Positions 1 to 5,935 are shown, numbered from the stretch's first letter. The stretch is 6,736 nucleotides of DNA from DATARH01 sp035534535 (GCA_035534535.1 DATLRS010000068.1:1-6736); one strand, 5' to 3'. Notes: generated by a model from the sequence alone, not told the origin. Translations and numbers: made by a program.

Positions 1-669
1 GATCGGGCCCTTCGCGGCGCGGTGCAGGGCGGCCTCGTCGACGCTCGCGATCGTCGCGCCGCGGCGCGGCTGGCGCACCACCCGGGCATGCCGCATGCCG
101 GGCAGCGCCAGATCGTGGATGAAGGCGGCGCCGCCGAACACCTTGGCGGCGAGATCGACGCGCGGCAGCGCGTGGCCGATGACGCGGTGCTGGCTCGCCG
201 GCTTGATGTCGGCTCGGCCTGTGGCGGGACGTGCCAGATCGACCGCGCCGGCGAGCGACCAGTAATCCTGTCCGATCGCCTGGCCGCGGCGGATGACGGC
301 GCCGTCGTCGACCGCCAGTTCGTCGCGTGGACAGCCGATGAGGGCGGCGGCCTGGTCGAGGAACAGGCCGCGCACCTCGGCGCAGACCAGCCGCAAGACA
401 ACGCCGCCGAACTGGATCGACTGGCTGCCGGCGGTATAGCCCTCGTTCGGGGTCAGGTCGGTGTCGCCGGTGTCGAGCCGGATGCGCCCGGGCGTCACGT
501 CGAGCGCTTCGGCGGCGATCTGGATCATCGCGGTCAGGACGCCTTGGCCGATCTCGACCCGGCCGGTCGCGACCCGCACCTGGCCGGGCTCGGCAAACCC
601 GACCCATTGGTCGAGACGCGGGTTCTGCGCCAGGAGCGGCGGCAGGCTCGGCGGTGCGCTGAGGGTCAT
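1..669 (-). CDS. Molybdopterin-binding large subunit of a xanthine dehydrogenase-family hydroxylase (NicB/IorB-like), N-terminal 223 residues, runs off window edge
   Basis: Reading the minus strand from the ATG at 669-667 gives 223 uninterrupted codons to base 1, so the C-terminus is missing. The start overlaps the stop of the upstream Fe-S subunit in an ATGA junction, which fixes both start and cotranscription. Visible blocks: VATGRVEIGQGVLTAMIQIA (residues 33-52) and TPNEGYTAGSQS (73-84), conserved molybdopterin-domain motifs of the nicotinate dehydrogenase B / isoquinoline 1-oxidoreductase beta group; then HRVIGHALPRVDLAAKVFGG (161-180) and FIHDLALPGMRHARVV (183-198), the a/b-hammerhead region of the xanthine dehydrogenase family. 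This subunit would hold the Mo cofactor and hydroxylate an N-heterocycle or aldehyde using water. No obvious Tat signal is seen at the N-terminus (MTLSAPPSLPPLLAQNP). The active-site Glu and any C-terminal cytochrome c domains lie outside the window, so NicB-like versus IorB-like is undecided. Family assignment is secure, substrate is not. Confidence 0.9.
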   Translation of the reverse strand, partial: MTLSAPPSLPPLLAQNPRLDQWVGFAEPGQVRVATGRVEIGQGVLTAMIQIAAEALDVTPGRIRLDTGDTDLTPNEGYTAGSQSIQFGGVVLRLVCAEVRGLFLDQAAALIGCPRDELAVDDGAVIRRGQAIGQDYWSLAGAVDLARPATGRADIKPASQHRVIGHALPRVDLAAKVFGGAAFIHDLALPGMRHARVVRQPRRGATIASVDEAALHRAAKGPI

Positions 670-1145
670 CGCGAGGCTCCGTCGCGCAGCTGCAGGGCGG
701 CCCGTTCGATCGCGCGCAGGATGCGCGGATGGCTGCCGCAGCGGCAGATGTTGTCGTCGAGCGCCAGGGCGATCTCGCGGCGCGACGGCGCCGGGTTGGC
801 GTCGAGCAGCGCTTTCGCCGATATCAGGATGCCGGCCAGGCAATAGCCGCACTGCCCGGCCTGCTCGTCGAGAAAGGCTTGCTGCAGCGGGTGCGGATGC
901 TGCGGCGTGCCGAGCCCCTCGACGGTGACGACCGCCTTGCCGGCGATCGTCGACAACGCCTTGCCGCAGGATTTCTCGGGCTTGCCGTCAACCAGCACCA
1001 TGCAGCTGCCGCACTGCTCCTGGCCGCAACCGAATCTGCTGCCGACAAGGCCGAGATGGTTGCGCAGGGCATCGAGCAGCGGCGTATCGCCGTCGGCGGC
1101 AACGTTGACCGCGGTTCCGTTGACGGTGAAGGCAATCGCTGGCAT
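666..1145 (-). CDS. (2Fe-2S)-binding small subunit of molybdenum hydroxylase (NicA/IorA/CoxS-like)
   Basis: A complete 159-residue protein, the usual length for the CoxS/XdhC-type small subunit. The N-terminal plant-ferredoxin-like domain carries Cys40, Cys45, Cys48 and Cys60 (FGCGQEQCGSCMV, then KSC). The C-terminal helical Fe-S domain carries Cys99 and Cys102 (GQCGYCLAG) and Cys134 and Cys136 (NICRCG). All eight ligands of the two [2Fe-2S] clusters are therefore present. The role is to relay electrons from the Mo site of the partner subunit to an outside acceptor. The start ATG (1145-1143) is preceded by a GAGGGA ribosome binding site about 6 nt upstream, and the stop overlaps the start of the large subunit. 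No FAD-binding medium subunit lies upstream; that absence matches NicAB/IorAB-type two-subunit enzymes, though one could lie left of the window. Family very sure; substrate unknown. Confidence 0.95.
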   Translation of the reverse strand: MPAIAFTVNGTAVNVAADGDTPLLDALRNHLGLVGSRFGCGQEQCGSCMVLVDGKPEKSCGKALSTIAGKAVVTVEGLGTPQHPHPLQQAFLDEQAGQCGYCLAGILISAKALLDANPAPSRREIALALDDNICRCGSHPRILRAIERAALQLRDGASR

Positions 1146-1174
1146 CGGGTCCCTCGCGCTGGCCGCTTTGCGCC

Positions 1175-1180
1175 ATCATA
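1175..1180 (-). promoter_or_regulatory. Possible -10 box of the molybdenum hydroxylase operon
   Basis: On the minus strand the bases read TATGAT, one change from the sigma-70 TATAAT consensus, about 30 nt upstream of the Fe-S subunit start. No convincing -35 hexamer sits 16-18 nt further up, so this is a weak call. The alternative is readthrough from the exported Pro-rich gene, whose stop is 64 nt upstream of the Fe-S subunit start. Confidence 0.2.
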
Positions 1181-1209
1181 GCAGAGATCGCGCTTCAGCG
1201 GCGGTAGCG

Positions 1210-1596
1210 CTAGCGCGGGTAGCCAAAGCCCCAGGGCGGCGGCGGGTAGCCCATGGGCGGCGCGTAGGGCGGCGGATAGCCCCACGCCGGCGCATACCCC
1301 ATGGGCGGCGGCGGATAGGGATAGGCCGCCGGGGCCGGGTATGGCGCGGCCAGATGGCGCAGTTCCTCGGCGTTCAACCGGTTGGCGGCCGAGTCGCCCG
1401 CGCCGGCGTAGCGGTGACGCGCGGTGTGCGCCCGGGGCGCCCGCTTCACTGTAGCCGCCGGGGCGGGTTGAGAGGCCGTGTTGGGCGGGCTCGGCGCAGC
1501 TGCCGGGGCAACCGGGCTCATCGGGCCGGCCGCCCAGGCGGGTGCGGCCACCGCGACGACGGCCGCCAGCGCGATGCCGCTCAAGAGACATTTCAT
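1210..1596 (-). CDS. Small exported Pro/Tyr/Gly-rich protein, function unknown
   Basis: A 128-residue protein. The ATG at 1596-1594 is chosen because a Lys and a hydrophobic stretch (LLSGIALAAVVAVAAPAWA, ending at residue 22) form a classical Sec signal peptide with an AWA cleavage site, and GGAAGG lies about 9 nt upstream. The mature part is Ala/Pro-rich (24-50), then has a short basic stretch (KRAPRAHTARHR, 51-62), a segment NRLNAEELRHL (72-82), and a tail from about residue 85 made of PYP, PPMGY and GYPPP units (PPMGY ends at residues 101 and 117). A 13-bp direct repeat, CCCATGGGCGGCG on the plus strand (1250-1262 and 1298-1310), underlies the two PPMGY units. It is likely periplasmic or envelope-associated; there is no lipobox. 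The open frame extends further upstream on the minus strand, but that part is a mirror of the HCCA-isomerase-like and DUF2235 genes. I know no function for this kind of protein. Confidence 0.75.
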   Translation of the reverse strand: MKCLLSGIALAAVVAVAAPAWAAGPMSPVAPAAAPSPPNTASQPAPAATVKRAPRAHTARHRYAGAGDSAANRLNAEELRHLAAPYPAPAAYPYPPPPMGYAPAWGYPPPYAPPMGYPPPPWGFGYPR

Positions 1597-1773
1597 GTCC
1601 GTCACCTTCCGGATTGGAAAAACCACTCCCGAACGATCCGTCGGGGCAGTTGAATAAACGTCGGCATCGTTCACTTGTCTCCACGGTTTTTTCGCGGCGG
1701 CGCGACGCACCGCCTTGCGGGCCCGCCCGAGCGGTGCTTGGCTGCGTCGGCAATGCCACAGCGCGAGGCCGGT
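1597..1773. promoter_or_regulatory. Divergent intergenic region between the Pro-rich exported gene and the HCCA-isomerase-like gene
   Basis: The only divergent junction in the window, so promoters for both directions should lie here. It contains the 7-bp inverted pair GAACGAT (1631-1637) and ATCGTTC (1666-1672), 28 nt apart, which could be a two-half-site operator or chance. No consensus -35/-10 pair stands out on either strand. Confidence 0.3.
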
Positions 1774-2400
1774 ATGCCCGAAAACCCGGTCGTCACGGTT
1801 TATATCGATTACAAAAGCCCCTACGCCTTTCTCGCGAAGGATCTTGTCTACGACCTCGCGCGCGATTTTGCGGTGGCGATCGACTGGCTCCCGTATGTGC
1901 TCGACATCCCGAGCTTTCTCGGCTCGGCGACGCTCGATCCGGCCGGCCGGGTGATCGACGAGAACCGCAACGCGCACCAATGGCGCCGCGTCAAATACTC
2001 GTACATGGATTGCCGCCGCGAGGCGCGAAAGCGCGGCCTCGTCATTCGCGGGCCGCAGAAGATCTGGGATTCGACGCTTGCCGCCGCCGGCCTGCTTTTC
2101 GCCAAAGCGCAGGGCGACACGGTATTGCGCCGCTACAACGACATGACATTCGAGCGCTTCTGGCGGCGCGACCTCAACATTGAAGACCCGGCCGTGATCG
2201 CCGCGGTGCTCGCCGAGGCCGGCGCCGACACCACCGGGCTTGCCGTCTATCTCGCCGGCGCCGGCCCGCGCGAGGTCGAGCGCCGGTCGCGCGCCGCCGA
2301 GGCGGCCGGCATCTTCGGGGTCCCGACCTTTGTCGTCGACGGCGAACAATTCTGGGGCCGCGAGCACCTGCCCGACATCCGCACCAGGCTCGGCCGATAA
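1774..2400 (+). CDS. DsbA-family protein, 2-hydroxychromene-2-carboxylate isomerase-like
   Basis: A 208-residue protein, close to the usual ~200 for HCCA isomerases (kappa-GST-like thioredoxin fold with inserted helices). The N-terminal strand VTVYIDYKSPYAFLA (7-21) carries the SPY motif, where Ser15 takes the place of the CXXC redox pair of true DsbA; these enzymes use this Ser to activate glutathione. The C-terminal thioredoxin half has the cis-Pro loop GVPTFVVDG (182-190, Pro184), followed by FWGREHL (193-199), typical of the family. Known members isomerise 2-hydroxychromene-2-carboxylate in naphthalene breakdown, but most genomic homologues have no proven substrate. The ATG at 1774 was chosen because homology begins right after it and GAGG lies 5 nt upstream. 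The in-frame ATG at 1753 and TTG at 1675 would only add low-complexity residues. It is followed 37 nt later by the DUF2235 gene on the same strand. No signal peptide, so cytoplasmic. Confidence 0.87.
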   Translation: MPENPVVTVYIDYKSPYAFLAKDLVYDLARDFAVAIDWLPYVLDIPSFLGSATLDPAGRVIDENRNAHQWRRVKYSYMDCRREARKRGLVIRGPQKIWDSTLAAAGLLFAKAQGDTVLRRYNDMTFERFWRRDLNIEDPAVIAAVLAEAGADTTGLAVYLAGAGPREVERRSRAAEAAGIFGVPTFVVDGEQFWGREHLPDIRTRLGR

Positions 2401-2424
2401 CGCCGCCTTTGCCGTATAGAAAGC

Positions 2425-2434
2425 GAGGGGAGGG
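2425..2434 (+). promoter_or_regulatory. Strong ribosome binding site supporting a TTG start
   Basis: GAGGGGAGGG lies 3-7 nt before the TTG at 2438. There is no nearby in-frame ATG, and the protein's conserved first strand begins straight after the TTG, so this site decides the start of the DUF2235 gene. Confidence 0.7.
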
Positions 2435-2437
2435 ATC

Positions 2438-3703
2438 TTGAGCAAAAACATCATCTTCTTTGCCGACGGCACCTGGAACGGCCCGGGCGAACAAGACAGC
2501 GAGGATACGAGATCCGCCGCCAGCAATGTGTTCAAGCTGTTTCTGATGCTGGCCGGAGCCGACGTGCCGGCAACAATGCGGCTCGCCAACGAGCAGGAGC
2601 GCATCCTCGAAGCCGCGGACGGGACCGCCGAGCAGGTGGCAAAGTACCTGCACGGGGTCGGCGACTCGGACAACTTCCTGGCGAAGATTCTGGGCGGGGC
2701 GCTGGGCGTCGGCCTGATCACGCGCGTCGTGCGCGGCTACACCTTCGTATCGCGAAACTATCTCCCGGGCGACCGGATTTATCTCGTCGGCTTCAGCCGC
2801 GGCGCCTACACGGCGCGCGCTCTGGGCGGGTTGATCTCGGCCAAGGGAGTGCTCGACGCGACCGCGCTCGATCCGGGCGACAAAGAGGAGGCATATCGGT
2901 TCGGATCGGCGGTCTGGTACCAGTACCGGCGGGAGGGCCTGGCGGCGACCGGGCTTCCGCTCGAACACCTCGGAGACATTGTCCTCGACCTCCCCGGGTT
3001 TCTGCAGCGACCGCCGGCCGCGACCGCGCTGGTCCCCGCCCCGATCGAGGCCATCGCCGTGTGGGATACGGTCGGCGCGCTCGGCATTCCGATATTCGAC
3101 AATCGGCACGTCGCGGTCGATGTCTTCCAGTTCGCCGACACCGTACTGAGCCAAAACGTGAAGAATGGCCGGCACGCGATCTCGATCGATGAAGAACGGG
3201 CGGATTTCACGCCGACACTGTGGAATCCCGACCCGACCCGCATCACGCAGGTGTTGTTCCCCGGCGCGCATGCCGATGTCGGCGGCGGCTACACCACCGG
3301 CAACAACGAAAGCGGCCTCTCCGATTGCGCGCTGCGATGGCTCGGTCGAGAGCTGCAGCAACTGGGTGTAATATTCGCGCAAACGCCGACAATCGCGATC
3401 AACCCCGACCCGAAGGGCACCGCTCACCGGCCGTGGCAGGAACCGCTTTGGGCTGCATTACCGCGCGATGCCCGGACATTTCCGACGGGGCTCGGGCTCT
3501 CGAAAAGCGTGATCGACCGGCTCAATGCCGGCCCGGTGATCCCCGATCCCGGCGCTCCCGCCGCGCCCTACCGCCCGACCAACATCGCGTCCTACCTGAG
3601 CGCGGGCCTTGCGACTGGTGGAGCTGCCGCTGCGATCGGTGGTGGGTTCGCCGCCGATCCGAGCGTTGCCGTGGCGAATGGCGACCAGGGTTGGCCCTGC
3701 TGA
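2438..3703 (+). CDS. DUF2235-domain alpha/beta hydrolase (Tle1 phospholipase-like)
   Basis: A 421-residue protein starting with TTG. The N-terminal IIFFADGTWNG (5-15) is the hallmark opening of DUF2235. The segment LPGDRIYLVGFSRGAYTARALGG (from residue 109) holds the GXSXG nucleophile elbow, with Ser120 the likely nucleophile. VWDTVGALGIP (208-218, Asp210) and FPGAHADVGGGY (274-285, His278) supply the other conserved acid and His blocks; exact triad pairing is inferred. DUF2235 includes type VI secretion Tle1 phospholipases and many stand-alone proteins of unknown substrate. Here no VgrG, PAAR, Tss or immunity gene is adjacent, so a housekeeping or lipid-related esterase role is as likely as a toxin. 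No signal peptide is visible. The C-terminus has a Gly/Ala-rich stretch (about 387-408), and its last codons run into a 16-bp tandem repeat that supplies the stop, so the natural C-terminus may have been altered. Family call is firm. Confidence 0.9.
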   Translation: MSKNIIFFADGTWNGPGEQDSEDTRSAASNVFKLFLMLAGADVPATMRLANEQERILEAADGTAEQVAKYLHGVGDSDNFLAKILGGALGVGLITRVVRGYTFVSRNYLPGDRIYLVGFSRGAYTARALGGLISAKGVLDATALDPGDKEEAYRFGSAVWYQYRREGLAATGLPLEHLGDIVLDLPGFLQRPPAATALVPAPIEAIAVWDTVGALGIPIFDNRHVAVDVFQFADTVLSQNVKNGRHAISIDEERADFTPTLWNPDPTRITQVLFPGAHADVGGGYTTGNNESGLSDCALRWLGRELQQLGVIFAQTPTIAINPDPKGTAHRPWQEPLWAALPRDARTFPTGLGLSKSVIDRLNAGPVIPDPGAPAAPYRPTNIASYLSAGLATGGAAAAIGGGFAADPSVAVANGDQGWPC

Positions 3704-3717
3704 GGCTTGACCCTGGT
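3684..3717. repeat. 8-bp perfect inverted repeat around the DUF2235 stop codon
   Basis: ACCAGGGT (3684-3691) is the exact reverse complement of ACCCTGGT (3710-3717), separated by 18 nt containing the stop codon. Inside it, CAGGG (3686-3690) can instead pair with CCCTG (3695-3699) across a TTGG loop. There is no following T run, so it is not a standard rho-independent terminator. The second arm exists only because the middle repeat unit carries a C-to-G change. Confidence 0.5.
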
Positions 3718-3742
3718 GAGGCTTAACCCTGCTGAGGCTTGA
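3695..3742. repeat. Three tandem 16-bp repeats overlapping the end of the DUF2235 gene
   Basis: Unit CCCTGCTGAGGCTTGA occurs at 3695-3710 and again, identical, at 3727-3742. The middle unit, 3711-3726, is CCCTGGTGAGGCTTAA (two changes, at unit positions 6 and 15). The units abut with no spacer. The first one contains the DUF2235 stop codon (TGA, 3701-3703). Because 16 is not a multiple of three, the array shifts frame at each unit, so it is not coding repeat structure. Origin unknown: it may be a replication-slippage array or part of a dispersed repeat family. Confidence 0.9.
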
Positions 3743-3850
3743 CATGGCGTTGAAGCTCGCAACCTTGCCGCTGCCGGCGGCCACAACTCGGGTAGCCCCG
3801 CTCCCTCCAACATTCGAAGACGCCACCGGCAGCCTAAGCAAACGACCCGC

Positions 3851-3860
3851 AGAGGAAGGA
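3851..3860 (+). promoter_or_regulatory. Ribosome binding site of the lyase gene
   Basis: AGAGGAAGGA, 7 nt before the ATG at 3868. It rules out the in-phase-shifted ATG at 3744, which opens a long mirror frame but has no such site. Confidence 0.7.
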
Positions 3861-3867
3861 CTCCCGA

Positions 3868-5229
3868 ATGAGCGACGAACTGCCGACCGCCGCGCGCGTC
3901 GCCGATCCCGGCATCCGCGCCCTCTACCGCCAGGAAAACCGCTGGCAGGCCTGGCTCGATGTCGAGGCGGCGCTGGCCGCGGCGCAGGCCGAACTCGGCA
4001 TCATCCCGGCCGCGGCGGCCACCGCGATCGCCGCCGCGGCGCATTACGAATTGCTCGACCGCGGCCGCATCGACGAGGGTTTCGCGCGCACCGGGCACAC
4101 GATCGTGCCGCTGGTCTGGGAACTCTCGCGCGTTGTCGGCGAGCCGCATGGCGGCTGGGTGCATTGGGGCGCGACGACGCAGAACATCACCCAGACCGGC
4201 GATCTGTTGGTGCTGCGCCAGGCGCATGGCGTCTTCCTGCGGCTGATCGGCGACGCGCTCACCGCCGCCGCCGACCTCGCCGACAAGGGCGCCGACATGC
4301 CGATCGCCGGGCGCACCCACGGCCAGCACGCGCTGCCGGCGACATTCGGCTACAAGGTCGCGGTGTGGATCGACGAATTGATCCGCCACGTCGAGCGGCT
4401 CCGCGAGGCGGCGCCGCGGATCTTTGTCGCGATGCTGGGCGGCGGCGCCGGCACCTATGCCTCGCTCGGCAAGCTGGGGCCGCCGGTGCAGGAAGGCATC
4501 GCCCGGCGGCTCGGTTTCGGTTCGATGCGGGTGCCCTCGCGCGTCATCCTCGATCATCTCGCCGAGAACATCTGCCTGCTCGGCCTCTTGGCCGCGAGCT
4601 GCGGCCAGATCGGCCGCGAGATCTATACGCTGATGAAGACCGAGTTCGGCGAAGTCGAGGAACCGGTGCCGCCGGGCACGGTCGGCAGCTCGACGATGCC
4701 GCAAAAGCGCAACCCGAAACTGTGCCAGGACATCATCGCCGCGGCGGCCGAAATCCGCAGCACCGTGCCCTTGGCGCTCGAAGCGATGATGACCGAGCAC
4801 GAAGCCGACCGCACCACCAGCGTCATCATGGACGGGGCCGAAGCGCGCGCCGCGATCGCCACCGGCGACATGCTCTCTCGCCTCGTCGAAATCCTGCGCG
4901 GGCTGACGCTTCATCCCGCCCGCATGCGGGCCAACCTCGATCTCGGCGGCGGCCTGATCATGGCCGAGGCGGTGATGCTCGATCTCGGCAAGGTGATCGG
5001 CCGCCAGCACGCCCACGACGTCGTCTACGACGCGGCGATGGAAGCAGCCGTCGCGGGCAAGCCGTTCGCCGACCTGCTGGCGGCCGACGCGCGCGTCACG
5101 GCCCATCTGGCGCCACGCGACATCGCCGCCCTGCTCGACCCGACCCTCTATACCGGCCTCTGCGCCGAGATGGCGCGCGACGGCGCGCAGCGGGCGCGGG
5201 CCACAGCGGCGGCGATCAGTCGGGAATAA
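3868..5229 (+). CDS. Fumarase/aspartase-superfamily lyase (adenylosuccinate lyase / 3-carboxymuconate cycloisomerase type)
   Basis: A 453-residue protein, full length for the superfamily. The signature GSSTMPQKRNP (273-283) on the mobile loop carries the catalytic serine (Ser274 or Ser275). HWGATTQNITQTGD (99-112) and GRTHGQHALPATFG (148-161, His151 and His154) are the other two conserved active-site blocks; each tetramer active site is built from three subunits. The enzyme would add or eliminate across a C-C, C-N or lactone bond, giving fumarate-like products. The later region MMTEHEADRTTSVIMDGA matches neither textbook PurB nor PcaB exactly, and no pur or pca gene is near, so the substrate is left open; a dedicated housekeeping PurB is unlikely from context. 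The ATG is set by AGAGGAAGGA (3851-3860), 7 nt upstream. It is separated from DUF2235 by 164 nt including the 16-bp repeats, so it may have its own promoter. Soluble and cytoplasmic. Confidence 0.92.
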   Translation: MSDELPTAARVADPGIRALYRQENRWQAWLDVEAALAAAQAELGIIPAAAATAIAAAAHYELLDRGRIDEGFARTGHTIVPLVWELSRVVGEPHGGWVHWGATTQNITQTGDLLVLRQAHGVFLRLIGDALTAAADLADKGADMPIAGRTHGQHALPATFGYKVAVWIDELIRHVERLREAAPRIFVAMLGGGAGTYASLGKLGPPVQEGIARRLGFGSMRVPSRVILDHLAENICLLGLLAASCGQIGREIYTLMKTEFGEVEEPVPPGTVGSSTMPQKRNPKLCQDIIAAAAEIRSTVPLALEAMMTEHEADRTTSVIMDGAEARAAIATGDMLSRLVEILRGLTLHPARMRANLDLGGGLIMAEAVMLDLGKVIGRQHAHDVVYDAAMEAAVAGKPFADLLAADARVTAHLAPRDIAALLDPTLYTGLCAEMARDGAQRARATAAAISRE

Positions 5230-5263
5230 GGTAAACCGTCACCGTAATCGACCGAGACTTGCG

Positions 5264-5851
5264 ATGATCGATAGAACTCGATTTGATGTCATCAGGCAGA
5301 AACACGGGGGATACGCAAGCTGGGCTGTGTGGAGCGAGGCGTCAGAGACACCAAAATCTAATATTGGAGACATGAGTGTATTTGACTTAGAGGCAAATAG
5401 TTCACTACTACAGACAATAAAAGGCAACGTCGTCATGGTCGGTCTCAACATATCAAGATCATTCTCCGAACCATTTCGGAACTTTCATGATCCAAGCTCG
5501 AAGGCGCATGATTTCAAAATTCGATATGCCTTCATGAACACCAAATATTACGGCGCATACATGACAGATATCATCAAGAACGTTGAAATGGTTGATTCAA
5601 ACGCTTTGCTAAAACACTTGAAGGCATCTCCCTCCCTGGTTCGAAAAAACGTCGAGGCGTTTCGCGAAGAACTTCAAGATCTCAACTCCGGCAAGTCGAC
5701 CATATTGGCGTTCGGAGTTGCTGCACACAGAATCCTAGAGGACCACATTTCCAGTCACGAGTATTCTCGACTGATCAAGCTGACCCACTACAGCGATTGG
5801 AGGATGAATAAAGAAAAATACAGACAGTCCGTATTGGCGAAAATCAATTAG
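5264..5851 (+). CDS. AT-richer gene, possible uracil-DNA-glycosylase-fold protein of unknown function
   Basis: A 195-residue soluble protein. Blocks seen in order: SWAVWSE (19-25), GDMSVF (35-40), NVVMVGLNIS (55-64), NFHDP (73-77), KIRYAFMNTKYYGAYMTDIIKN (from 85), ILAFGVAAHRIL (147-158), and THYSDW (174-179). The VGLNxS strand, a YGAYMTD strand, an AFG strand and a late H-x-S motif follow the order of uracil-DNA glycosylase superfamily motifs (GLNPG-like and HPS-like). I infer that fold from pattern only; activity is unproven. The start lies 34 nt after the lyase stop with a weak GAGA site 6 nt upstream. Composition is unlike its neighbours: sampled lines are 42-45% GC against about 75% in the lyase, with ATA, AGA and TTA-type codons used freely, so it was probably acquired by transfer. 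It ends 6 nt before a long palindrome. Coding status is supported by the coherent conserved-looking blocks and the full-length frame in AT-richer DNA. Confidence 0.78.
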   Translation: MIDRTRFDVIRQKHGGYASWAVWSEASETPKSNIGDMSVFDLEANSSLLQTIKGNVVMVGLNISRSFSEPFRNFHDPSSKAHDFKIRYAFMNTKYYGAYMTDIIKNVEMVDSNALLKHLKASPSLVRKNVEAFREELQDLNSGKSTILAFGVAAHRILEDHISSHEYSRLIKLTHYSDWRMNKEKYRQSVLAKIN

Positions 5852-5857
5852 CAAAGC

Positions 5858-5935
5858 GTAGGATGGGTTGAGCGGAGCGAAGCCCATCGCCGGTGCCGCC
5901 GGGCGGTGGGCTTCGCGTCGCTCAGCCCACCCTAC
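5858..5935. repeat. Long imperfect palindrome (34-bp arms, 10-nt loop), interspersed-repeat type
   Basis: The left arm 5858-5891 begins GTAGGATGGGTTGAGCG and the right arm 5902-5935 ends CGCTCAGCCCACCCTAC. Comparing the left arm with the reverse complement of the right gives 29 of 34 matches. The loop is 5892-5901. GTAGGGTGGGC...GCCCACCCTAC palindromes of this kind are scattered in many copies through proteobacterial genomes (established for the general type; this exact family is my inference). It sits 6 nt after the AT-rich gene's stop, so it could fold in the transcript and act as a terminator or 3'-end stabiliser, although no T run follows. Short frames through it are not genes. Confidence 0.85.

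Noticed and set aside
22..928. Plus-strand frames opposite the molybdenum hydroxylase genes
   Set aside because: The minus strand holds clear Fe-S and molybdopterin motifs over the same bases, and the plus-strand products are low complexity.
1597..2721. The upstream two thirds of the long minus-strand frame that ends with the Pro-rich protein
   Set aside because: It overlaps the HCCA-isomerase-like gene and the start of DUF2235 on the opposite strand. The signal peptide and ribosome site show that the real start is at 1596.
2174..3427. A 417-codon minus-strand frame opposite DUF2235
   Set aside because: It is a shadow of the DUF2235 gene, rich in Arg and without motifs.
3770..3833. Inverted pair GCTGCCGGCGGC / GCCACCGGCAGC before the lyase gene
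   Set aside because: The 12-bp arms have one mismatch and a 40-nt loop. In DNA this rich in G and C such pairs are expected by chance, and no T run or promoter overlaps it.
3592..5106. A 504-codon open frame on the minus strand opposite the lyase gene
   Set aside because: It is a mirror frame produced by high GC at third positions. The plus-strand lyase has all its family motifs, while this frame has low-complexity Arg/Gly/Asp-rich sequence and no recognisable domain.
3744..5234. A 496-codon plus-strand frame overlapping the lyase in another phase
   Set aside because: The translation is Arg/Ala-rich without domains, and the true lyase frame has a strong ribosome site and signature motifs. 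The ATG at 3744 has no ribosome site.
5230..5263. Possible promoter between the lyase and the AT-rich gene
   Set aside because: The 34-nt gap has no -35/-10 pair I can defend. Any promoter would have to lie in the lyase coding end.
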